A DNA stretch of 64,000 nucleotides from Nephrocerus scutellatus. Its lineage: Eukaryota > Arthropoda > Insecta > Diptera > Pipunculidae. Both the position numbers and the translations under genes were made by a program. The notes beneath the pieces were generated by a model. It was not told where the DNA came from and searched no databases. It saw nothing but the letters and a program-made list of their open reading frames with translations. This document shows, in pieces, positions 1 through 11,600 of the stretch (position 1 is the first letter of the stretch; each line of letters opens with the position of its first letter). Where the stretch lies: positions 24,218,669 to 24,282,668 of the forward strand of contig OX352762.1 in assembly GCA_947095585.1 (NCBI GenBank), read 5' to 3'.

Positions 1-440
1 GGAATAAATATACCTTTCAATAAAATAAAGAAAAGGGCCAAACCACCCTCGACATTGGTAGAGCCATAAAACCGAATTTTTTATGTCAATTCTCTATTAA
101 CCAATAGGCAGCTTGTTGTGAAAACTTGTTCAATGCGTAGTACCGTTGACACGAACGACTTTTCCACTAAAAACGCTGAAAAACAAAAAGACGTTTTGTG
201 GTAAATCCCATCAGCGCTGCACACAGCGCACAGTCATAGAATGGCGTTATTTGATGCGGCTATATGGCGTGATTTTTAAAAAATTTGATCACGATGAAGT
301 TTTAGAAAGTGTTGTCACCGGAGGTACACATGTGTACACATTTTGAAGAAAATTGGGCTTTAGGAAGTGGGTTAAAAATTGATCGCAAGATTCAACGACA
401 GACAAACAAATCCACTGACATGCGAAGTTAATATAGAGAA
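1..440 (-). repeat. Dispersed repeat family A, copy 1
   Basis: Carries the family A signatures: an ACACATGTGTACAC motif, the phrase GGAAGTGGGTTAAAAATTGATC, cut here by one base, and a TATAGAGAATTTAAA end. The same blocks recur in one or other orientation near 4975-5600, 8735-9130, 22720-22800, 23990-24320, 39480-40360 and 51650-51900. No coding capacity. A non-autonomous mobile element or satellite-derived repeat is the likely source, but its class is not resolved. Confidence 0.6.
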
Positions 441-917
441 TTTAAAAATTTGACAGAACCGGAAATGCACAATTGCACATAGTTTTTTCATTTGACATAT
501 AATATTTTTTTAAGTTAGAATTAGTGAAATTGAAAAATTATATTTCATAAATTCACCAAAATATTATATTATTCAGGAAAAACTTGCAAAATTATATGGA
601 CAATATATTATATATAATTTTGTCATTGAATCCGCTAGTTAATTAAATAAAAATAATGGAGATTTCATTTCTGTTCGAAAAAATAAAACTAGAAGAAAGA
701 TTATCTTAAAATTAATTTATATTTCGTTTTCCATGGTTAAATTCTTTTTCCACTTCCAATCTTGTTAGGATGAGTAATTTTGTTGCTTAAGAATTCCATA
801 TTCCATTGGCTGAATTAGTAAAATTGTGCACATGTAAATGGTAATTTTATTATTTTTTTTTAAAATGAAAATAATTAAAATCTATTTTAGTTTGATAATA
901 ACTAACTATACTTCATT
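441..917. other. AT-rich non-coding stretch
   Basis: Very AT-rich DNA with short homopolymers. No gene, repeat or motif was recognised in it, apart from the 7-base CTTCATT at 911-917, which is the left target duplication of the following SINE. Confidence 0.5.
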
Positions 918-1211
918 GGGCGCCGTGGCTCAGTTGTTAAGTGCATCGATTTCATAGCAGCGTTCGATCCCAGAAAACACCAAAATATTTTTCACAGTCC
1001 CACCTCTCGCGAATGTTTGACAAACATCCGAGAGCAATAACTTGTCACGCAAGCTTCTTAATTCGCCGTGCGGATACGGCATTAAATTGTAGGCCCCTTC
1101 TATTTGTGTGCAAAAATAAACATGCACAACACGAACACAAATGGTTGCGAAAAGCTACGACTTGGACTGCAACGTTCTGTCGTGCCGAATATTATTGTTA
1201 TTATTTATATT
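918..1211 (+). mobile_element. tRNA-derived SINE, full-length copy
   Basis: The element opens with a tRNA-like head, GGGCGCCGTGGCTCAG, which contains a Pol III box A (TGGCTCAGTTG). A box B-like GTTCGATCCC follows at about 965-974. An unrelated body ends in an ATT-rich tail near 1190-1211. CTTCATT occurs on both sides (911-917 and 1212-1218), as a target-site duplication. The length of about 294 bp matches the copy at 57563-57860, which has the same head and tail. It is not a functional tRNA gene, because no cloverleaf continues after box B. Confidence 0.8.
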
Positions 1212-1439
1212 CTTCATTAGCGTGCTCCATTTTGGGTGACTAATGTGATGTTCTACTCACCCAAATAGCTTGATCTTAATCAAAAAAATACCGGCAGATC
1301 AAAGTTTTGTGTTCTATTTACACGAAAAATCAAGAGATTGTTTGATCTAGATCAAATTTCAGAAATTACATTTTTTAAGATATATACCCCTTGATTTTTC
1401 AAAAAAAGTGAATAGAACTCGATATAAGTTATGTTACAA

Positions 1440-1581
1440 TTTTAAAAATTACCGATGAATAAGGAATTACAACAATTGCACTTATTCAGTTCTTATTCCT
1501 TCTTTGGAATTAGAAAACCTGCTGTTTTGCTAGTTTTCATATTATAATTCCTTATTCCTCGGCAAATAACTCGTCAATAAA
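1440..1581. repeat. Degenerate MITE-like repeat related to 1582-1722
   Basis: An AATAAGGAATTACAACAATTG arm, shortened here by one base in quotation, and a later TTATTCCTTATTCCTCGG arm give imperfect inverted symmetry. The middle shares TTCTTTGGAATT and CCTGCTGTTT with the next element, so this is probably a diverged subfamily. 1219-1439 before it holds only AT-rich DNA. Confidence 0.4.
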
Positions 1582-1722
1582 AGCTGTCTTTTATTTGAAT
1601 TCGAATTGGGAATTACAACAACAATTGCAGTCGAATTCCTTCTTTGGAATTCGAAAACCTGCTGTTTGGCTGGTTTTGGTTGGTTTTGACATTCGAATTC
1701 GGATTCCAAATAAAATACAGCT
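1582..1722. mobile_element. Short MITE with AGCTGT..TTTTATTTG termini
   Basis: The terminus AGCTGTCTTTTATTTG (1582-1597) faces CAAATAAAATACAGCT (1707-1722), an inverted repeat with one mismatch. The interior is palindromic around GAATTCGAATT and carries CCTGCTGTTTGGCTGG. A related copy in the other orientation lies at 42690-42832, and single ends occur near 3420-3435 and 27520-27540. No ORF belongs to it. Confidence 0.6.
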
Positions 1723-2654
1723 AAAATCGTTTGCCAAATGTTTTCGGAATTGAAATAATTCCTGAAATCTGGCATCCGAAATACTAAATGGATTATTGTC
1801 GTCTCGTAGTTGAGGCCGACGCCTCAATAATCGCAGCCTATCCTGTTCTCTTCTTCTTGTAACTGGTAAACGCATTCTCAATGATGACTATTGTTGTTTG
1901 AGGTTATGTTTTTTTTTCTATTTTTATTTCTATCCTTTTATATTCAATGATTATATATAATATATATATGTATATATGAAAATGTATTTTAATTGTAAAA
2001 TTAAAATTGTATTGTAAAACTTTTCACTTTAAATATTGGAAATTTATTTGTTTTAATAAAATTCAATGTAAGCACAAAAACAGAAGCGCCAACAGAAAAA
2101 AGTAAAAATGACTGATAGATATTCCACTCTTAACATTTTCTCTCGTTTTAGTACTGGTACTAAAAACGAATTCTCGCAAAGAGATCAAGAATTTGAATTT
2201 GTGGAACGGAATTTCGATTGCGAGAAAACAAATTGTTAGATAAATAAAAATTCCATTCCATACTACATTATCCCATAAAACCGGAAGCTGGCTTCAGGTC
2301 GGATAAGTCACCAATAAATAAGCGATGTAAACAACCTCAATGACAACGGTTTAAAGTTGAAAAGTTTCCGTGTAGTACAAGCCTTACAGAATATGTCATT
2401 TTCATAGCAATGTCATTTTCGGTTTTTATACATCCATCCATGGCTATTTGCTGAACGCGTAAAACTTTTATTATCATCAGTAAATCCGGTGCGGGCGTAA
2501 AGGCGGAAAAGTTTACCGAACTGACAATTTCGAAAGAAAATTCGAAAAATATAGAAAATCTTATTTTTGTTATTTAATTCCTCGCGAATCTCAATACGAC
2601 ACTTGTTTGGTAGTGGTGTTTTGGATTACTGAAGTATTGCAGCAAACCTAAATA
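1723..2654 (+). promoter_or_regulatory. 5' flank and presumed promoter/5' UTR of SdhA
   Basis: No gene or repeat was recognised here. The stretch ends at the SdhA start codon, so the promoter and 5' UTR must lie within it. The last 45 bases (about 2610-2654, with GTATTGCAGCAAAC) recur in diverged form at about 2990-3034, just before the duplicated first exon. No clear TATA box could be assigned. Confidence 0.4.
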
Positions 2655-5600
2655 ATGTCCCTTATTAGAGTACAATCGATTTTGGCCAAAAACGCAACTG
2701 CAGTGGTAAATATCTCGTTTGTTTTCTATAGTTTTTTAAAATATTTGGCTTTAACTCGTTTTAACATCTAACAATATTGGATTGGGACCCCACATTTTCT
2801 GTTTAGTAATTGCTTCAAATCGCATTATTATTTGATTTGACGGCGATGTCGAAAAATTCATTCCGTCTAGTTATGTAAGTTTCTGCGATGCTGTGAACTA
2901 CCATTTTATACGTAAAACAATTGAGAAAAACTTACTTCAGGTAGTTATATAATCACAACAAATCTCGAATCATCTTCATTTTAATACCGTAGCGGTGTTT
3001 TGAACTACTGTAGTATTGCAGCCAAACGTTAAATATGTTCCTATTTCGAATTTTGACCAAAGATGCAAATGCAGTGGTTAATATTCTCTGAATTTATTTT
3101 TGAAATAATCCTTTGGTTGATGTAAAATTAGAATACCGAAGTTCTGATCCCGCTTATTGTTTGGAAGTGTTTTTTTTGCGTTGTAAACCGAAAATAGTCT
3201 TCCCGTGCAGTTATGTAAGTTTTATGATTTTCAGAGAATTTCTTTTTACGTTACAAATTAAAACAACTATGAACAGCTAATTACAGGTGCACACTTATCA
3301 ATAATAACCCGCGTTTATAATGATTATAGGAGTATTATTATTTGCCGAGGAATAAGAAATAAGAGGGAAAATGATAGTGCAATTGTTGTTGTAATTCCTT
3401 GTTCCTCTGCACATAAAATACAGCTAATATAATGCTGAAAGCTGTGTTGAGTACATTTTGGCTAAGCTCTGTTCTCTGTAAGGTCTGTAAGGTCTGTTCT
3501 CGTACTTTTTTGATTAAAAATAATTAAATTTATAAAAAAAACTCAGAGAGCAAACATTAAGAAGTATGGAAACGTGGTAAATCGCAACATTTTTGTCTTG
3601 GCAAAAACTGTCAAAATTCCTCACGCCAAAATTTAACATTCAGAAGTTAGATATGTGGCATTCTTTTGAAAGAAAAAATTACAATGGTCGCAAAAATACT
3701 GCATTTATGGTCACAAACTTGCACTAAACTTTCATTTAGGTTATGCTACTCTCACAAAAGAAAAAGTTCAGACATACAGGATTGTATGGATTTTGATTTT
3801 GACAATGTTATGTTGGATTGGAAACCCATAGAATGCTCCATGTCTTAAGTATAAAGTTTTTTCATTCTGAGAGCTTCCGTACAATTTTAAAATTTTTATC
3901 ATTCTAATCGTCATTGTCGAATTTGTGCGGCCATTTCTGCAGAAATCTTACGTACGAAGTGCAAAATTTTTGTTTCCTTTGTCGACTAAAAATTAGTGTA
4001 AAGGACCGGAGAAATCTAATATCAACCAAACGCCAGATAAGGTCTGTTCCCGTACTCAAAAATAGTAATAATTATACTAATTGTTACGAATTTTTATTCA
4101 AAAGGGTTCCCGTACTCGAAAAATAGTAAATGAGAGCGGAAAATAGAGAGTAAGTTCCTTTCCCTTCCATGCGAATTGTGACAACTTTTACTACAAAAAT
4201 TTCTTTGAGTAACATACTTGTGAATGTTGTTCTCGTACTTTTTTGTGTGCTAGCTCTCTCTGAGAGTATTTATGTCAGTTTTCTCTTTTACCAATTTTTA
4301 CTACAAAAATTACTGGAACGGACCTATTAGTTGTCAATAAATTCTTTTTTGGCAGGTTTACTTTTACTCACAGATTGTTGCTGTAGTAAAAGTTGATTAA
4401 ATTCCCATGGAGGGAATTTTCGCTCTCTTCAGCAAATTTTTCGAGTACTGGAACTCTTTTGTAGTAAAATCGCCATAATGAGTGAGCGTGCTCTAACAAT
4501 GAAAAACTTAATACTTAAAACATACAAGATTGTATGGAATTCCAAAATAACGACCAAAAAAATGTTTTTTTTATCAAAACCCAAATTCATACAATCTTTT
4601 ATGTCTTAAGACATCTCTTTCCTCGTATCGACCCATTGCTCTAACATCCATACTTTCTAAAGTCAAGGAAGCACTGATCGATTGTGATCTTATGCAATAC
4701 CTTAAATCACGTGAAATGCTTAGCGACCAGCAGGTTTTCGATGGCATCGTTCTACAGGTAATCTGATGGCATATCTCACAGAAAAGTGGAACCGGTTTCA
4801 CAAATTTGGTGAAAGTAAAGTTGTTGTATTCGATATTTCCAAGGTATTTCACAGAGACTGGCATCAAGCTCTTTTTTGTCGAAAATAAATACCTATGGAA
4901 TGATAAGACCCTGTTTTTTGGACTAGTAACTTCTTTCTGACCGTTGAATTCAGGTCGTATTGGACGGTATCAAATCCAGTGTTTTGTCTGCGGCACTCGT
5001 TCTCATTTTTAAATTCTTCACTTGCCCGTGGCTGGCTGGCTGGCACACCAAATCTTGTGATCAATTTTTAACCCACTTCCTACAGCCCGATTTTATTGAA
5101 AATTTGCACACATGTGTATCATGACAACACTTTCTATTAAAATTTGTTGCCCCTCGGGCCGCGGCGTCGGGGGATTCCATACAAATATTTTACAAAAAGT
5201 ACCCGATTTTCTTCAAATTTTATACACATGTGTATCTCCAATGAAAAACACTTTTTGTAAAAATTTGGAAGTGATCGGGCCCCGGGGTCGGTGGGCACCC
5301 ATACAAATTTTATAAAAAAAAAAAATATCCTATTTTCTTCAAATTTTATACACATGTGTATCTCCGATGGACACCACTTTTTGCAAATATTTGCTAGTGG
5401 TAGGGCGCCGGGGTCGGGGGGGACCAATACAAATTTTGTAAAAAAAAGTTGCCGATTATCTTAAAATTGTATATGCGAGTGTATCTCTGACGGACAACAC
5501 TTTGTGTAAAAATTTTGTAGTGATCAGGATAAGGGGGCTCCCTTTGAATTTTGTGTATCAATTAGAGAATTTACACGAAAATTTTTAATTTTTATGGTTG

Positions 5601-8600
5601 TTTTTTTATTAATGATCTCCTTTTCTATTTCCAATCCAATACATTCTTTAATTGACAACAGCACTCATAGTTTTTTATATGAGATCGCGCTTTCTGCACG
5701 ACTCTCTTCATCCCAAGTGGAACTTGAACACGTTGAATTCTGACCTTGACAGCATAACAAGATGGGGACTACACAATAGAGTTGAATTTAACGTTTCCAA
5801 AACACAATGCTGTCTTCTGTCGTATAAGCGTAATTTAAACCCTTTATCCATGAATGAAGCCTGCATCAAAGAAACTAAAAACCTCGCAATAATCGGTATG
5901 TTGGTCAACCGCAAGCTTCGTTGGAATGACTACATATTTGCTATGGCTAAGAATGCTGCGAAATGTTTAGGTTTCCCAAAATTGTGCAAGATGTACTTCA
6001 CTCCCTCAGGCCTGGCTACTATTTACAAGGCATATATTCGCTCTAAACTTCAATACAACTGTATTGTCTGGGCAGGTGCTCCCAAGACCACATTGAATCT
6101 AGTAGACAGAATTCAAAACCGAGCGATAAAACTTTTTTGTGACGTAAATATCGCGAAAACAATCGAATCGCTTGAACATCGTAGGAATGTTTCCTGCTTG
6201 TCACTGTTTTATCGCTTTTTCCATAAGTGGTGTTTCCATCGACGAGAACAAAATAATTATCACCGTTTTTTCATTTTTTTGTCAAAACCAAAATCCATAC
6301 TGTCCAAAATCTTAAAACTGTCATTAACATACAACAAGCCACGAATTTTCTTGTTAAATTTTAATTTTCAAATACGAAAAACCAAATTAAAAAATTAAAA
6401 TTTATGTAAAAAAATAGAATGCATTAAAAAAATTCAAATTCAAATTACTCACAATTTCATCTTTCTACAAAATAACCTCAAAAATCTGATCATTTTTGAA
6501 GGAGTTGTACAATGAGGCAACGAGTGAAATCTCATTCCAGACAAGCTAACGGCATCGATCAGCGCTAACTTACCACCTTCTTACACTTTTCGTGTGAGCC
6601 AGCCCTACATTTTCTATAATGTTAAGGTCCGGAGAATATGGTAGCCATCGTAAAATTTCACAATTTTCAGTGGCAACAAACGATTTAACAATGCGAGCGG
6701 TGTATATAGGAGTGCGGTCGTGTTTATTAGCCATGAAAGAGGTGGATTTTCGGAAAAACTGATTCCGAACCGCCGATGACGAATGTAAGCTGGCGACAGA
6801 ACGTAAGAATGTTGCGTAACGAGCAATGCAAATATCTCTTAGAACGCGTGCACGCGAAGACGAATATAAAGAGCTCAGAAGATACGAAAAAACAGTTCAC
6901 CGGCGAAAGAAAGCATCCTGGGAGAAGAACTCGTCCGTGAACTAGAACAGTACAGAGAGCAAGGGCTGCACCAGGCGCGGAAGTTCTATCAAAGAGTCCG
7001 CGGTATGACGAAATATACACCGCGTTGCACATCCTGCAAGGACAAAGAGGGTAATCTGATCGCCGATCTTAAAGGCATCTTAGAGCGATGGGAAGAGCAC
7101 TTTCATGAGTGGCTAAATGGCCAGTTTACTGAGGAATTGGAGGCTCCACCAATGACCCAAAATCATACTATGCTACCGCCACCAAGCATAGACGAAGATA
7201 GCAGAGCGATAAACCGGCACAAAAATTATATGGCCCCGGGATCTGATGGGACACCAGCGGAACTTATAAAAATAGGAAGCCCAATTCATGAAATAATAGT
7301 GCAAGTATGGGAGGAGAAGCTAATCCAGAAGACTAGCGAAGAGGCATACTGTGCCTCATACAAAGGAAAGAAGATATCACAACCTGCAGCAATTATCGTG
7401 GTATAACGTTGTTGAGTACCGCGTATATTCTCTATCCTTTAAGACAGGAAAGCCCCATAAGCTAAAGTCATCATTGGTCCATACCAGTGTGGCTTCGTCC
7501 CAGGCAAATCAACAACTGATCAGATCTACACCCTTAGGCAGGTGATGGAAAAATGTCTAGAGTTTCAAAACTCACTACACCATCTTTTTATAGACTTTAA
7601 AGCCGCCTATGATAGCATAGCCAGAGTAGATCTTTATAAAGCCATGAGAGAATTCGGCATCCCAAGTAAACTGACAAGACTATGTAGGTTGACCATGACC
7701 AATGTTATAAGCCAAGTAAAAATATCCGGATCACTATCAAGCCCATTCAACATCTATAACGGGCTCCGACAAGGGAATGGACTGGCCTGCGTCCTCTCCA
7801 ACCTGGCGTTGGAGAAAGTGATCCGAGACTCTGACGTACCGGTGAGAAGAACAATCCTCTATAAGTCCATTCGGATACTGGGTTACGCAGACGATATTGA
7901 CATCGTTGGTAAAAACCGAAGAGCTGTACAGGAAGCTTTTATCCAGATAAAGCAGGTGGCACGAAATCTGGGGCTGCACATAAATGAGAGCAAAACAAAC
8001 TACATGGTGGCTGCGTCTGCGAGTAAAAGATCCAAAATTGGATTGGCCAAGAAGATTGGTCCCTCAATTCAAATAGTGGAGCGCGAATTTGAAGTTGTGC
8101 AATCCTTTATCTATCTCGGGTCAACTGTAGCAGCCGATAAAAGCATGGAACCAGAAATACGCGCACGGTTGCCTAAAGCCAACAAAGCCTACTATAGTCT
8201 GTCAAGACTCTTCAAATCCGGGGCTTAACCATAACATCCAAGCTGCTGGTGTATAAGACCATAAGACAGTACTTACATATGGATCCGAGACTTGGGTGCT
8301 TAGCAAAAAGCATTCTGACCTCTTAACCGCGTTCGAGAGAAAATTCTTACGGAGAATTTTTGGCCCCGTATGTGAGGAAGGACGAATCCGGAGACTATAT
8401 AATGATGAGATATACGAGCGTTACCGCGATGTCGACATCGTGAAGAGAATTAACCTCGGTAGACTCCGGTGGGCTGGACACCTAGCTCGCATGAGCGAAG
8501 ATGATCCTGCTCGGAAAGTCCTTTGCGGTAGGATTTATGGAACACGACAGCGAGGCCGGCCAAACCTACGCTGGAAGGATGGCGTAGACCAGGACGCCCA

Positions 8601-11600
8601 GAGTTTAGAGATGCCAAACTGGATGACATCGTAATCGGGACCGGTGGAGAGAAATTTTGCGGGAGGCCAGGACCGGACTCCGGTTGTAGAGCTAGATATG
8701 ATGATGATGATTCTCAGGGAAATATCCCTGTGTGCAAAATGTTAATAAAATCGGGCTTTGGGAAGTGGGTTAAAAATTGATCACAAAATCTGACCAGCCA
8801 GCCAACCAGCCAGCCAATCAGCCAGAGATGCACGCGAAGTTAATATAGAGAATTTAAAAAGAAGAAAACAATTTTTTTTCTCTGCATAAAGACCTTGTGC
8901 ATCTACATACTTAGAACTAATTGTAATATTCTATAACTAAAAACGCGGGTCGAATTTTTGAAAATAAAACGCATTACTATGGGAAGTCTTAAGTATATTG
9001 GTTTAGTTTTTTTTTTATATAATGCGCCCCAAATTTTATAGAAAGTGTTGTCATCGGACATAGGAGATACACATGTGTTCAAAGTTTGAATAAAACCGGA
9101 CATTAGGAAGTAGATTAAAGTTCGAAAGCTCGAAAAAAAAATATATATATTTTATGTTGTCGGGAAAGGCCGGGTATTTCAGCCAAAAATTTATAAAACT
9201 TAAGAAATTCTTCCACTATTTCTTATAACTAAAGACTTAAAACTACCTCCAAATAAATTCGCCAAAACATTAAAAACTATAAGAGTTACAGTCATGTCTG
9301 TCTGTAGAGTTACCACTAAGGTAGCTCGTAAAACGTAAAGCTACCTATGCGGATGTTTGACAGTATTATATACAATGCAATTAATTATAAGTAATTTCGA
9401 ACTAAAATTATTAAGGCAGTCAGGTAATCATGCCTTGACAGGTAATAATTGCTCAATGCATGCTACAGAATTTGATGAAACAACAACGATTGTAAAGTAC
9501 TGTTTCTTATTGAGCTAAACATGAGGTTTCCTTATCTTTATTTTAACCATTTAGACGCGCCTACTGTCTGCTGCTCCATCACGAAATCTTCACATATCAC
9601 AAAATAAATCGGATGCAAGCCACAGTCCGAATGCAATCTCTAAGGAGTATCCAGTAATTGATCATGCGTATGATGCGGTAGTTGTTGGAGCCGGTGGTGC
9701 TGGACTCCGTGCAGCATTTGGCTTAGTAAACGAAGGATTCAAGACGGCTGTCATCACGAAACTATTCCCCACACGCTCGCATACTATTGCTGCTCAGGGT
9801 GGTATTAATGCTGCTCTTGGTAATATGGAAGAGGACGATTGGAGATGGCACATGTACGATACGATCAAAGGTTCTGATTGGCTTGGTGACCAAGATGCAA
9901 TCCATTACATGACTCGTGAAGCACCAAAGGCAGTTATAGAACTGGAAAACTACGGTATGCCCTTCTCAAGAACTCCTGAAGGCAAAATATACCAGCGTGC
10001 TTTTGGTGGGCAGAGTTTAAAATTCGGTAAAGGCGGACAAGCACATAGGTGCTGTGCTGTTGCGGATAGGTGAGATTACTTAACAAAGCATTTTTTTTAA
10101 GTACATATAACTTATAATAAACTTATTAAATAGAACCGGCCACTCGATTTTGCACACACTGTACGGCCAATCATTGAGTTATGATTGTCATTATTTTATC
10201 GAGTATTTTGCTCTCGATTTGATTATGGAAAATGGAGAATGTGTTGGCGTTATTGCAATGTGCCTAGAGGATGGTTCAATTCATCGTTTCCGTACTCGCA
10301 ACACGGTAATCGCTACTGGGGGGTATGGCCGTGCCTTCTTTTCGTGTACATCTGCTCACACCTGCACTGGTGATGGAAGTGCAATGGTTGGTCGTCAGAA
10401 TCTGCCTTTACAAGATTTGGAATTTATTCAGTTTCATCCAACCGGTATTTACGGAGCGGGTTGTTTGATAACCGAAGGTTGCCGGGGTGAAGGTGGATAT
10501 TTGGTTAATTCAAAGGGGGAGCGGTTTATGGAACGTTATGCTCCAAACGCAAAGGATTTAGCTTCGCGCGATGTTGTATCCCGTTCAATGACAATTGAAA
10601 TAATGGAAGGACGCGGCGTCGGTCCTGAAAAGGATCATGTCTACCTACAGCTGCATCATTTGCCGGCAGAGCAATTAGCTCAACGTCTCCCCGGTATCTC
10701 AGAGACGGCGATGATCTTTGCGGGAGTAGATGTTACACGCGAACCGATTCCTGTTATACCAACTGTTCATTATAATATGGGCGGAATTCCAACGAATTAC
10801 CGCGGTCAAGTACTTACTGTTGATGATTGCGGAAATGATGTTATTGTTCCCGGTCTGTTAGCATGCGGTGAATCGTCATGTTCATCGGTGCATGGTGCGA
10901 ATCGTTTAGGCGCCAACTCACTGTTGGATTTAGTCGTTTTTGGGCGGGCGTGCGCCAAAACAGTTGCCGAAACGAATAAACCAGGTGCAACTCCACCATC
11001 ACTAAAGGATGTTAGTTAGAAAAAAATGGACTTTTCCTGTTTTTGCTCATATTTTTTTACTTGTAACACCAACAGAACGCTGGAGAAGAGTCTATAGCTA
11101 ATCTTGACTATTTGCTGCACAAGAAAGGAACTATTTCAACAGCTGATCTCCGGCTAAAGATGCAGAAAACCATGCAGAGACACGCTGCAGTATTTCGCAT
11201 TGGACCATTACTGCAGGAAGGCGTTTCTAAGATGGCAGACATTTATAAGGAAATCAAGGATGTTAAGGTGACTGACAAGTGAGTAATGAAAAGAATAAAT
11301 CTCGACAAATGTATATTACATAGGCAGGAGGTTTTTTTTTGTTGCTTAAAGCTTGAAAGATGCTATTTAACTGAGTCGATAATTTTTTTTTCGTATTCAT
11401 TTTATATTCTTCCTGCTTTCAAGATCGCTCGTTTGGAATTCTGATTTGATTGAAACGCTTGAACTGCAAAATCTTCTTTCTAATGCTCAAATGTCTATTG
11501 TTGCCGCCGAACAACGCAAGGAATCTCGTGGTGCCCATGCTCGTGATGACTTCAAGACTCGTCTTGATGAATACGTAATTTGGCTTTTCTTTTCACATTT

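Noticed and set aside
918..990. Candidate tRNA gene from box A and box B motifs
   Set aside because: Box B is followed by SINE body rather than an acceptor stem, target duplications flank the whole unit, and the same head recurs in other copies.
5137..5427. 96-codon proline-rich minus-strand ORF
   Set aside because: It is the translation of the 120-bp tandem units of repeat family A.
9519..9620. ATG at about 9521 as the SdhA start
   Set aside because: It is out of frame with the SdhA coding exon. The exon at 2655 gives an N-terminus like that of known SdhA and the right phase.
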